From Rhodocyclaceae bacterium (GTDB taxonomy: Bacteria > Pseudomonadota > Gammaproteobacteria > Burkholderiales > Rhodocyclaceae), in NCBI GenBank assembly GCA_016791115.1, contig JAEUNL010000001.1, forward strand, positions 1-59,920: a stretch of DNA of 59,920 nt, written 5' to 3'. The notes beneath the pieces were generated by a model. The model did no database searches, had not been told where the DNA came from, and was given only the letters and a program-made list of their open reading frames with translations. The position numbers and the translations under genes are program-made. Positions 37,201-44,625 of the stretch are shown piece by piece. How positions within the stretch are numbered: the stretch's first letter is position 1; each line of letters begins with the position of its first letter.

Positions 37201-39974
37201 AAGGCGGCCGGTTCGAGCGGCAGGGCGCTGTAGCGGGCGGGCAGGGCGATGGCGAGGCTGTAGCGAGCCTTGAGGTAGACCAGCCGCCGGTGCAGCCGCG
37301 CGTAGCGCTCGAGTGCGGGGAGGTCGGCCGGTGCGCGCCGGCCCTTGAGTACCGCGCGAACCATCGCGTCGACCCGCGACTGGTCGATTGTGTCGAGGCG
37401 TCGGCGTCCGAGCGCCTCGCGCATGACGTCGTTGACCGCCTGCCGCGCGTTGCCCAGGCGCCGCGCTGCGGCGTCGCGGCGCAGGGCCATGCCGAGTGGC
37501 AGCTCGGGCAGGTTGCGCAGGCGAAGCTCGAGCCCGGGTGCGTACTCGATGCGCCGTCGGGCAAGCGGGCCGGGGATCACGCGCCAGCCCGTCTCGCGCA
37601 ACGCGGTCTCGATCGGGCCGCGCAGGGCGTCGTAGTCGGCCGGCATCAGGCTCGAGGCATTGCCAAAGGCCGGCAGGCCGGCCTCGACGTGGCCTAACAG
37701 TTCGTGCACCAGTGCAGGCGGCCAGCTTTCCCGTGCGGCGGTGGCACGCAGCACGTGCCGGAACAGATTGGCGGGCAGTCCGGCAAGCGGACCGAGCGAC
37801 ACACGCAGTTCGGCCACGCCGATGCGCTGCCATCCGGAACCCTCGGGCACCAGCAAAAAGAAGAGCGGCAGCGCGCGCGGCCGGCGCGGCACGGTGGCAC
37901 CGAGGATTGCTGCGGCCAGTTCGGGTGCATCGGGTTGTAGGGCGGCGGCGAGGATGCGCAGGTGCGTGAGGTAGTGCTCGAGCTGTTTGGTTGAGAGCGT
38001 AGTGAGCGGCACCAGGCGTCCGCTGCGGCCGGGGCCGGCCTTGTCGTTGATGCAGACGAGTTTTCTATTGAGGTCGAAGAGTTCGATCCGCTCGAACGGA
38101 TCCTGCACCGGGCGATGGCCCGTGCCCGCCATCAGCAGCCACAGCACATAGAGACAAAAGGCATTGTGTGACTCAATCGGATCGCGGCCCGACGCAGCCT
38201 CGATGCGGCAAATCATCGACTCGATGAAGCCTGCCATGATCTCCGCACGTGGCACCAGCGTGCTGCCGGCCAGGCCCGATCGGGTGTCGGGAACGACGTA
38301 TGGGGCATCTCCGAATAGCGCGGCACAGGCGTCCGCATAGGTCTGTCGCAAGTCGCCCAGCCGCATCGATCCGTAGTAGCTGCCGGTCGGCGGCACGTCC
38401 TCGGGTCGGCCGAGCAGCGTATGCACGACTAGGTCATCCTGCGTGCGCGCGTAAAGCTCGACGCCCAGCGCGGCGGCCATCCGTCCGTGTGTCAGCCTTG
38501 CGTTCGGGTGGCGGGTGCGCAGCGGATCGAGCCAGGCGGAGAGGAATGCGATTGCGTCTGCCGGTCCGCAGCCCACCAGCGCACCAACCGAGCGTGCGGC
38601 GGGACGCACCGCCATCCGCCTGCTCAGGGCGTCGGCAATCCACCCGGGCAGGGGCAGGCGCAGATGGTCTTCGACGCGTTCGAGCTGCGTGGTGTGGCCG
38701 CCCTGAGCTGACCAGCCGAAAGGCGGGCGCAGGACCGGCCGCACCCAGTGGCCGGTTGAATCGAGATGTTCGGGCGCACCCTCGTCATCAATGGCCAGTT
38801 GCGACAGATCGGCCGGACCGATGCCGGTTGCCATCGACAGCATCGCGAAGAGGGCTGCTGAACCGGATGGCTCGTGATCGTGCAGTGCCAGGCGGGCGGC
38901 GGTGACCGGCAGCGAAATGTCATGGTGATTGAGGTGGTCCCAGCTCCAGCGCAGCGTCTGCCGGATCTCGGTGAGCCGGTAGGCATTGCGCCGGTCCTGA
39001 CGGCGCACCTCGGCGGCGGGCGCTTCGCTTTCCTGCACGGTGGTGGGCTCCGCCGTCGCCAGATCCTGCTGCGCCGGCTCGTCGTCAGAATCCCGCGGCT
39101 CTGGCGCGATCAGGGTTGCGAGTGCCGGCGCTTCGCGTTCCGCATCACCGTCAGTCTGCCGTTTCTGGATGACCGGTGGGCGTGCGCGTCGCAGTGGACG
39201 CAGCTCGCCGGGCGGCAGATCGAGTTCGTTGCGGTCGGCGACGGCAGGGAAGGTGCGCCGCGATATTCTTCTGCTTTCGTGCAGCGCATGCAGCAGCGAC
39301 AGCAGGGCCTTGAGAAACGCGATTTGTGCCGGTGCCAGCGGCTGCTTGGGGTCGAGCCGGGCGAGCAGGTCGCGGCACCGGTGGCGGGTCGCATCTTGCC
39401 AGTCCGCCGCCGCGTCCGGGTCGGGAAGCAGGTCCAGCAGTTCCGCCCACGGGTGCGGCAGACTCTGCGCTTTCCGAATGCCGTGGGCAACCGTAGCCAG
39501 GAGTGAGGTCGCAGCGGGTCCATGGATGACCGCGAGAATGATGATCGCCTGTACCGCCGTGATGCGAGCGGTCAAAGCGGGATTGCCGAAATCGACCGTG
39601 AAGCAGGCGAGGAGAGGAAAGTATTCGGGCGATCCGCGCGCGTGGCTGATGCCGATGCGCGGGTTGGCGATGCGCAGTCGGAGTGCATCGGGAACGCGTG
39701 CAACGATTGCCGCCAGATGGTCGGTGATGGCACAGAATTCTTCGAAGGCATTGTCGCCGGCAAGGCCGATCTTGCGACCAACGACGACGACATGCTGGAA
39801 TGCCCGCACCAGTGCGAAGAGTGCGCCGGGATCTTCGGCGATGCGAAACGCAGTAGTCAGTGCTTTCCAGATAGGGCGATTACCCAGCCCGGCGGAGGAA
39901 TCGAGGTAGGACAGCAGTGCGGCAGCCGTGCCCAAACGAGTCCAAGGGGCGGGATGCCCGCCGTCCGAAGCCAC
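34254..39974 (-). CDS. Giant protein with three tyrosine-recombinase-like segments
   Basis: About 1906 residues from the GTG at 39974, which has GGGGGGA upstream; the frame also allows a TTG at 40064 with no ribosome site. Typical tyrosine recombinases have 300-450 residues. Segment 1 (~370-540) keeps only echoes of the fold: TGIGPADLSQL, then THGRMAAAL and LLGRPED. Segment 2 has Arg621 (AGTGHRP), a Lys hairpin (INDKAGPGRSGRLVPL), His740-x-x-Arg743 (FRHVLRA) and LLGH, but Phe770 where the nucleophile Tyr is expected. Segment 3 is complete: Arg1380 (FGLRSGEAFGLR), ETKTEAGIRQVPL, His1489-x-x-Arg1492 (LHYARHAFATR), IGH and Tyr1564 (ARHYQHA), with a ~50-residue insertion before IGH. About 300 further residues follow. 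Segment limits are judged by eye. Presumed DNA strand-exchange enzyme; target unknown. Confidence 0.85.
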   Translation of the reverse strand: MASDGGHPAPWTRLGTAAALLSYLDSSAGLGNRPIWKALTTAFRIAEDPGALFALVRAFQHVVVVGRKIGLAGDNAFEEFCAITDHLAAIVARVPDALRLRIANPRIGISHARGSPEYFPLLACFTVDFGNPALTARITAVQAIIILAVIHGPAATSLLATVAHGIRKAQSLPHPWAELLDLLPDPDAAADWQDATRHRCRDLLARLDPKQPLAPAQIAFLKALLSLLHALHESRRISRRTFPAVADRNELDLPPGELRPLRRARPPVIQKRQTDGDAEREAPALATLIAPEPRDSDDEPAQQDLATAEPTTVQESEAPAAEVRRQDRRNAYRLTEIRQTLRWSWDHLNHHDISLPVTAARLALHDHEPSGSAALFAMLSMATGIGPADLSQLAIDDEGAPEHLDSTGHWVRPVLRPPFGWSAQGGHTTQLERVEDHLRLPLPGWIADALSRRMAVRPAARSVGALVGCGPADAIAFLSAWLDPLRTRHPNARLTHGRMAAALGVELYARTQDDLVVHTLLGRPEDVPPTGSYYGSMRLGDLRQTYADACAALFGDAPYVVPDTRSGLAGSTLVPRAEIMAGFIESMICRIEAASGRDPIESHNAFCLYVLWLLMAGTGHRPVQDPFERIELFDLNRKLVCINDKAGPGRSGRLVPLTTLSTKQLEHYLTHLRILAAALQPDAPELAAAILGATVPRRPRALPLFFLLVPEGSGWQRIGVAELRVSLGPLAGLPANLFRHVLRATAARESWPPALVHELLGHVEAGLPAFGNASSLMPADYDALRGPIETALRETGWRVIPGPLARRRIEYAPGLELRLRNLPELPLGMALRRDAAARRLGNARQAVNDVMREALGRRRLDTIDQSRVDAMVRAVLKGRRAPADLPALERYARLHRRLVYLKARYSLAIALPARYSALPLEPAAFPADSLVLADAGRALVGAFGDLAFRRARAQRLDRVPPDRAVVEAVASAVLHSWVLDARLLHNLLRSATCPVVDAGPFGLLGEFELRVNAHDIELRRHRLHPLTAALMLRLAQADREAHAAASAGKAFVQLVTQLAACARLDPPERPSWQGALDWLIERTRPLARLALPATLATFQDGMHQSVSLPREALVRILTGRPARSLVSAQPGDSATEAGTADGCATDEPRLPVTEGTAADTSTTERARARSMPLDRTLREAIRTLVRQRGETTRGGRTQYLRSHRSKDALAGVTRRALSDHDDAPEAVRLLAAWLLHLCEHGTRDQPDLRASTCATYYETLAGPLLRCCPEQRLTALHEDALADVYGRIIESVPSRNQDYTLGRLREFHRFLMDGGGVPMVDWLDIAPEECVRHIAVDAGFIGWHDHVAILELLRHDPAADPRTRHLQAAIWFFCFRFGLRSGEAFGLRRRDLIVDAEPPVVLVRHNDYRETKTEAGIRQVPLIGPLLEAERALLEDWVAHIGEYADDDSLAALFSAEGEPRRLIDRRGITARIEAAMRAVTGAPRMRLHYARHAFATRGEWLMTLDGLPRDGALREATRRIIGPIEPHEARCLLLDETTRSARGPWALSAAIGHAAPAITARHYQHATDLLAALWLGARFEETAVRCDVPTLAYLTGKHAARLRSGAAGAADLALDEPRVRNIGHGTFVPLDALAVRTPSVPALPGRNSFERSSVTLEQIDRVLEQVHRRGRTDAVGRALFLDGEELRRLLADEYDVRNAARYDIAQSGWIGTPTRHALRHLRTGKRTPSERRAVRSLLRGPLAELLHEAEGRDLATDAARIWCLRHAPGATALALGNGEDLSVMVRWLRAIGQDVAQIELRMPDAVATPESRAMIAESVGLPASCITLGKRVRSLPERVRALAAQRVGLMVTHGAAGPLFGMNQFNRALFVLAVYLWQAIGEDVLHAAAFGRSPRITTLRDRSGG

Positions 39975-40145
39975 CGTCCGTCCCCCCGGAAATGTGAAGT
40001 TGTGATCGGACGATAGGGTGTCATACGGGCTTGGCCGTGGCAACGTGAATCTTGCGTAGTCCAATAACTACATATAAAACAAATTACTAAATACACTTAG
40101 TACCATATTTCAGGCAATGCGGTATTTTACAACGTAATAAGCCCG

Positions 40146-40192
40146 TCGAATTGTCTCGGTCTCCGAAGGTTCGAATCGTCTCGGGCGCGCCA
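40146..40192 (+). repeat. Attachment-site-like sequence with tRNA 3'-end look and direct repeat
   Basis: GGTTCGAATC followed by a GC-rich stretch ending in GCGCGCCA (to 40191) looks like the T-loop and acceptor end of a tRNA, but the T-stem does not pair and no tRNA body lies upstream. A near-exact direct repeat is present: TCGAATTGTCTCGG (40146-40159) and TCGAATCGTCTCGG (40171-40184). It sits about 100 bases before an integrase start, where tRNA-derived att sites of islands usually lie. The flanking 40060-40140 is strikingly AT-rich and probably holds promoters for the two divergent recombinase genes. Confidence 0.45.
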
Positions 40193-40296
40193 AATTTGCG
40201 TAACGGGCTGATCGAGCAGTCGATTCAGTCTCACTTCGCTGCAGGAATCGCTTTTTTTGCTACACGTAACTGCTACACGCAGAGGACGCGTCAGCA

Positions 40297-41175
40297 ATGC
40301 GACTCCAAACCAATCTTGTCCGGCGTGGTGCGCGGTACTATTTCCGCAGCCGTGTCCCTGAAGACCTGCGGGTGCACTACGGTAGGTCGGAATTCCTCGT
40401 CTCTCTCAAGACCTCTGATCGAAGCGAAGCTGAGCGCGTAATGACCGCGCTGAAGGCTAGGCTGTTGGACGACTTCACGCGACTGCGTGGATTGCCCAAG
40501 GTCGATTTGTTCTTTCCCGTAATCGCGGCCTCTGGGGGAAACGATGCGCGGGCAGGGCTGCGCGATCTGGTTATCTACTGGAAGTCCCAGTCGCAGCGGG
40601 CGCCTCGCACGCTGCTCGAAATCGACACGGTCGTGAAGCGATTCGGCCAGGTCAATGGTGATGTCGCTGCCGATGCGATCGAGCGCCTACATGTCGTGAC
40701 CTCCAAGGATCGAATGCTAGCCGACGGCAAGTCAGTCGCCACGGTCAAGAAGTATCTCGGTCTGCTGTCGGCAGTGCTCGAAACGGCAGCTGCGAATGAG
40801 CGAATTCAGGCCAATCCCGTTCGTGGAATCAAGCTCACGCGTCCCAAGGTGCAGCAGAAAGCGCGCGTGCCATTCACTGTCGACGAGCTCAATCGCATCT
40901 TTTCGTCTCCCGTGTTCACGCGGGGCTTGCGCCCGATGGGCGGCAAAGGCGAAGCGGCTTACTGGCTACCGTTGCTCGGTCTATGGACCGGTGCTCGACT
41001 CGAGGAGTTGGGGCAGTTGCGCGTGGGCGATGTACTCAGCGAAGACGGGATTGATTTCATCGCGATCACGGACGACCCTTCTGCTGGTCGGCGCATCAAG
41101 ACGAATGGATCGCGGCGGCGAGTGCCGACCCCTGCGCATAGTAGAAAAAAGGGGCCGTGGTCGATTAGTTTTTGA
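40297..41175 (+). pseudogene. C-terminally truncated tyrosine integrase
   Basis: 292 residues of an integrase that would normally exceed 400. The N-terminus (LVRRGARYYFRSRVPEDLR) is the small arm-type domain common in island integrases of this class (DUF6538-like). The core-binding domain covers about residues 80-185, and the catalytic domain begins normally with LLGLWTGARLEELGQL (catalytic Arg) and RIKTNGSRRRVP (Lys hairpin). After that the frame turns into an unrelated short tail and stops, so HxxR, the second His and the nucleophile Tyr are all missing. No continuation was found in the following 250 bases. This is an inactive remnant of an earlier integration. Confidence 0.8.
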
Positions 41176-41425
41176 ACAACCCGCGCCGCAACCAAAACGC
41201 ATCTGACCGAACCGCCGCGACTCCCACCTCACGACCCGCATCAATCGGCACGCCGGAGCCTGCCACCGCCACCCGCACCATGCCACGCGGCCCGCAGGGC
41301 AGGCCGGCTGCAGTGGTCCGGTCCAGGCGCGATCCGGCCGTGTGTTTGCGCATTCCATCAGGGTATTCGTGGCGGGCGGTTTGCCGCCGCAGCGTGCCGC
41401 ACGCGCGGTTTGGCGAAGCGGCGTC

Positions 41426-41854
41426 TCAGGCTGCGCCGGACGGATCTGCCGCGAGCCTCGCTTCGAGGAATCCGCGGAACTTCATGTCGGTGTTGGCGAT
41501 GTGGCCGAGCCACCAGTCGACGAGGTAGGCCTGGATTCTGCTGCGCTCGAGCACGCCGTGCCGGGCGTTGCGCAGGAACAGGGTCATGCGGGCGCGGTAT
41601 TCGTCGTGCTCGCCGATCTGGTCGGTGAGTTCCGGGTAGCCGTGTTTCTTGAGCAGGGATTCCTCGGTTTCGAAGTGCGTGTCGGCGTAGCGCGCGAGTT
41701 CGCCCAGCACGTCGAGGAAGCCGCCTTCGGCGTGCGGCGTATCGTCGGCCGACAGCCCGGCCAGCTGGTGGCAGATGGAAAGCAGGGTGCGGTGCTGCTC
41801 GTCCAGCAGCGGATGGCCGACGCTGTGTTCGGTTTCGTTCCAGAGCAACGGCAT
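41426..41854 (-). CDS. Bacteriohemerythrin
   Basis: A 142-residue oxygen-binding di-iron protein. The N-terminal LLWNETEHSVGHPLLDEQHRTLL, quoted in part (DEQHRTLL), supplies the early His ligands; YADTHFETEESLL the central His and Glu; GEHDEY another His; and WWLGHIANTDMKF the last His and Asp. Length and order match single-domain bacteriohemerythrins. The ATG at 41854 follows GAGGGAAAGG; the frame upstream to 42025 is non-coding. Likely role: oxygen storage or delivery in the cytoplasm under microaerobic conditions. It stands alone. Confidence 0.93.
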   Translation of the reverse strand: MPLLWNETEHSVGHPLLDEQHRTLLSICHQLAGLSADDTPHAEGGFLDVLGELARYADTHFETEESLLKKHGYPELTDQIGEHDEYRARMTLFLRNARHGVLERSRIQAYLVDWWLGHIANTDMKFRGFLEARLAADPSGAA

Positions 41855-42282
41855 GGGTGCCTTTCCCTCGCAGGCGGCCGGTCGCGAAATTCGCCGGCGT
41901 TGTGCAAACAAGTGTAGTTCGTATTTCGCCTCGAAATTGTGGCGACGCAAAATTCGGCAGGCCGTAAGGCCGCGTCGAGGTGTGCCGAGGCAGTCACCGT
42001 CATGTCCATGCCGTGGGAGGCGCATGGGCAGGCGATCTTAAGCGTTCATGCCTGCAAAGCGCCTATCCATGAGGCGTGCAGCGATGGCATGGCCACGAAG
42101 CCTATCCCACGCGGCTCGTGGCGCATCGGCTTTCCGGCCGACGTGGCCTTGCCGCGCTTTGCCTATGATGGATTTTCGTCACGTTCCGGCGCTGTTCCGG
42201 GTTCGTTCCACGAGCCGCCGATTGGGTGCGAGCCCACGATGTGAGCAAACCACTTGCGGCCGGCATTGCGAAGGAGGTGGCC
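41855..42282 (+). other. 428-base divergent spacer
   Basis: Separates bacteriohemerythrin (minus) from the metallopeptidase gene (plus), so it must hold both promoters. I could not identify convincing -35/-10 pairs. Short ORFs present are shadows. No RNA gene was recognised. Confidence 0.4.
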
Positions 42283-43281
42283 ATGCAGGTTCGAGCGCAT
42301 ACCGAGAACGCGTGTGTCGTCTATCGCTTCGAAGGCGGGGTATCGGCCTGGACGATCGAGAAATCGGTCGGCGTGGGCGGCTTCAACCGCAAGGACGACG
42401 TGCTGAAGATCCAGCAGTTGCTCAACAAGATCGCGCCGGGCGATGGCGGCCCGTTGCCGCCGCTGGCGGAGGACGGCCTGGCGGGGCCGAAGACCAACGG
42501 CGCGATCCGCGCCTTCCAGCAGTTTCACCGCGTGGCGAGCGACGGGCGCGTCGACCCCGGCGGTCCGACGCTGAAGAGAATGAACGAGGTGCCCAAGCAA
42601 GGTCTGGCGGCGCAGAACGCGGCACGCCTGGCGCGCACCGCGCAGGCGATGCCCGCGCTGCTGGCCATGGCGCAGAAGGCGATTCGCGGCGCCGAGTCGG
42701 CGATGGACGCCCTGAGCCTGGGCGGCAGCGGGCTGACCCCGTCGACGCGCCCGTTCGAGATCGCCGATCTCTACTTCGCCTTCGGCAAGCAGTCGCAGGC
42801 CACGACGCTGAGCGAGCTACGCTTCATCCGCACGACTTTCGTGCGCGTCAAGGGTGTGCTCGCATCGCGCATCAGCCCGCTCACCGGCGGCAATCCGTTC
42901 GGGGTGTCGATTTTCACCATCGACCCGCTGGGCAAGGACTGGATGGCCTACAGCCCGATGCAGCTCGGCGACGACCGCCGCGAGATCCCGGAGGTGCATT
43001 CCGGGCATGTCTACCTGTGCAGCGGGCTGGATCACGGTGTGGTGCCGGATTTGTTCAACCACATCCTGATGCACGAGCTGCTGCATTTCGTCGACGATGA
43101 AGCGAAGGAGCGGCGCATCGTCGACCACGGCTACCGCGACAAGGCGATGAAGCTGCCGCACAGCCTGCGCATGCGCAATTCGGACAACTACGCGTTGTTC
43201 GCCTCGCACCTGCACATCGGGCGCACGCGGCTGGTGGCAAGCCAGCCGTCGCTGCAGCCGCACGTGCCGGCGAATCTGTAA
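42283..43281 (+). CDS. M35-like (aspzincin) metallopeptidase with peptidoglycan-binding domain
   Basis: 332 residues. The start is fixed by AAGGAGG six bases before the ATG at 42283. Residues ~25-95 (GFNRKDDVLKIQQLLNKI, then GLAGPKTNGAIRAFQQFH) form a peptidoglycan-binding-type repeat. The C-terminal half holds a zinc motif HELLHF (His264-Glu265...His268) followed by a HGYRDKAM region and MRNSDNYALFASHL, where the Asp of SDNYA is the third zinc ligand expected in aspzincins (Lys-specific/M35-like peptidases). No classical signal peptide is visible, so export, if any, would be non-Sec. Function is a predicted protease acting at or on the cell wall; the peptidase class is fairly clear, the substrate is not. 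Confidence 0.8.
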   Translation: MQVRAHTENACVVYRFEGGVSAWTIEKSVGVGGFNRKDDVLKIQQLLNKIAPGDGGPLPPLAEDGLAGPKTNGAIRAFQQFHRVASDGRVDPGGPTLKRMNEVPKQGLAAQNAARLARTAQAMPALLAMAQKAIRGAESAMDALSLGGSGLTPSTRPFEIADLYFAFGKQSQATTLSELRFIRTTFVRVKGVLASRISPLTGGNPFGVSIFTIDPLGKDWMAYSPMQLGDDRREIPEVHSGHVYLCSGLDHGVVPDLFNHILMHELLHFVDDEAKERRIVDHGYRDKAMKLPHSLRMRNSDNYALFASHLHIGRTRLVASQPSLQPHVPANL

Positions 43282-43312
43282 CCCTGCAGAACCGGTCGGG
43301 GTGCCGGGGCAG

Positions 43313-44413
43313 TCAGAGATCGAGCGCGGCGCAGGTCGCGTCGTCGCGGAAGGCGTCTACCGCGTCGAGCGCTGCGCCGACCGAGCCGTCGGCGACCGCG
43401 GCGACCAGCGTGTCGAGCGCCAGCGGGCCTTCCAGCACGCCGTCGGACAGCAGGACGAGGCGATCGCCCGGCTGCGCCGCAACGGCTTCGGCAACCGGGC
43501 CCGATTCGCCGATCTCGATGCCGAAGGGCAGGTTGCGCGAGGCGAATTCGGCCACCACGGCAGCGCCGCGCAACAGCAGGCATGCCGGCATGCCTGCGTT
43601 GATCACATCGAGCCGGCCGGATTGCGCGCGCACCAGCGTCGCGCCGACGAAATTGCCCGGTGGCAGCGTGCGTACCAGCTTGCGGTTCAGTTCGACGGCG
43701 ATGTCGGGCAGCGGCAATGCCTTGGCCGCCATGGCGTAGAACATGTCGGCCACCAGGATGGTGACCAGTGCCGCACTCATGCCGTGGCCCATGGCGTCGG
43801 CCAGCAGCAGGTAATGGGCGTCGCCGACCCGGCGATGCGCAACCAGGTCGCCGGACAGGCCGTCGACCTCGCGCTGCCACACGAACAGCGCCGGATCGGC
43901 GAGCTGGCCGCGGCGGGTGAGCGCGGTCAGCACGTGCCGGCCGAAGTCCTTTTCGCGCTCGGCAGCGTCGTGATAGGCGCGCAACTGCCGCGAACGCTCG
44001 GCCAGCAGGCGCGCCTGCGCCGAGGCCGAGAGCAGCCCGCGCAGCTTGGCCTTGAGCAGGGACTGGTCGATCGCCTTGGGCACGATGTCGTCGGCGCCGG
44101 CGCGCAGGCCGTCTACCCACACCGAGGCGCCGCTCATCGCGGTGAACAGCACCAGCGGAATCCGGCGCCCGCTGCAGTCGGTGATCTGGCGGATGCGCCG
44201 CGTGGCCTCGATGCCGTCGATGCCGGGCAGGCCGATGTCCATCAGGATCAGATCCCATTCGCCGGCGGCGGCGGCGTCGATCGCCGCTTCGCCGTTCTCC
44301 ACGACATCGCATGCTGCGCCGCAACTTTCGAGGATCGCGCGCACGAAATGCGCGGTTGCCGGATCGTCTTCACAGACGAGCACGTCGTGCCGGGTCAGCG
44401 TCGGGGCCTGCAT
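43313..44413 (-). CDS. Response regulator with PP2C/SpoIIE-type phosphatase output
   Basis: 366 residues. Residues 10-130 are a receiver domain (VLVCEDDPATAHF with the acidic pair, LILMDIGLPG with the phosphoacceptor Asp, and the PKAI Lys). A helical linker (AERSRQLRAYHDAAEREKDFG, in part) joins it to a PP2C-like Ser/Thr phosphatase of the SpoIIE/RsbU kind: DGLSGDLVAHRRVGD, LLLADAMGHGMSAAL, NFVGATLVR and VLLSDGVLEG supply the metal-binding Asp residues, ending FRDDATCAALDL. Such proteins usually dephosphorylate an anti-anti-sigma factor or a partner-switch protein; no such partner gene is in this window. It is convergent with the metallopeptidase gene. Confidence 0.92.
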   Translation of the reverse strand: MQAPTLTRHDVLVCEDDPATAHFVRAILESCGAACDVVENGEAAIDAAAAGEWDLILMDIGLPGIDGIEATRRIRQITDCSGRRIPLVLFTAMSGASVWVDGLRAGADDIVPKAIDQSLLKAKLRGLLSASAQARLLAERSRQLRAYHDAAEREKDFGRHVLTALTRRGQLADPALFVWQREVDGLSGDLVAHRRVGDAHYLLLADAMGHGMSAALVTILVADMFYAMAAKALPLPDIAVELNRKLVRTLPPGNFVGATLVRAQSGRLDVINAGMPACLLLRGAAVVAEFASRNLPFGIEIGESGPVAEAVAAQPGDRLVLLSDGVLEGPLALDTLVAAVADGSVGAALDAVDAFRDDATCAALDL

Positions 44414-44625
44414 GGGGTCGGGTCGCGTTATTGGATTGCTTGCTGGACTGCTTTGCGAAGAACAATACCTTAACGGATAACTTTAGTGATATTGAAGCGG
44501 TCGATCGCAAGAATCTGTGCGGCCACCCCGGTGCCGAAAGGGTGGCACGGCGCAGGACGCCCGCGACGGCCCGCAGACACCATGCGCTATGATTGCCGCT
44601 CGAACCGAGGAGACGGTCGGACACA

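Noticed and set aside
35496..37697. 733-codon plus-strand frame opposite the giant recombinase
   Set aside because: Gln/Ala/Arg/Gly-rich without motifs, while the minus strand holds catalytic recombinase motifs through the same bases.
40146..40192. A functional tRNA gene
   Set aside because: Only the T-loop and acceptor-like end are visible; the T-stem does not pair and no D-arm or anticodon arm lies upstream.
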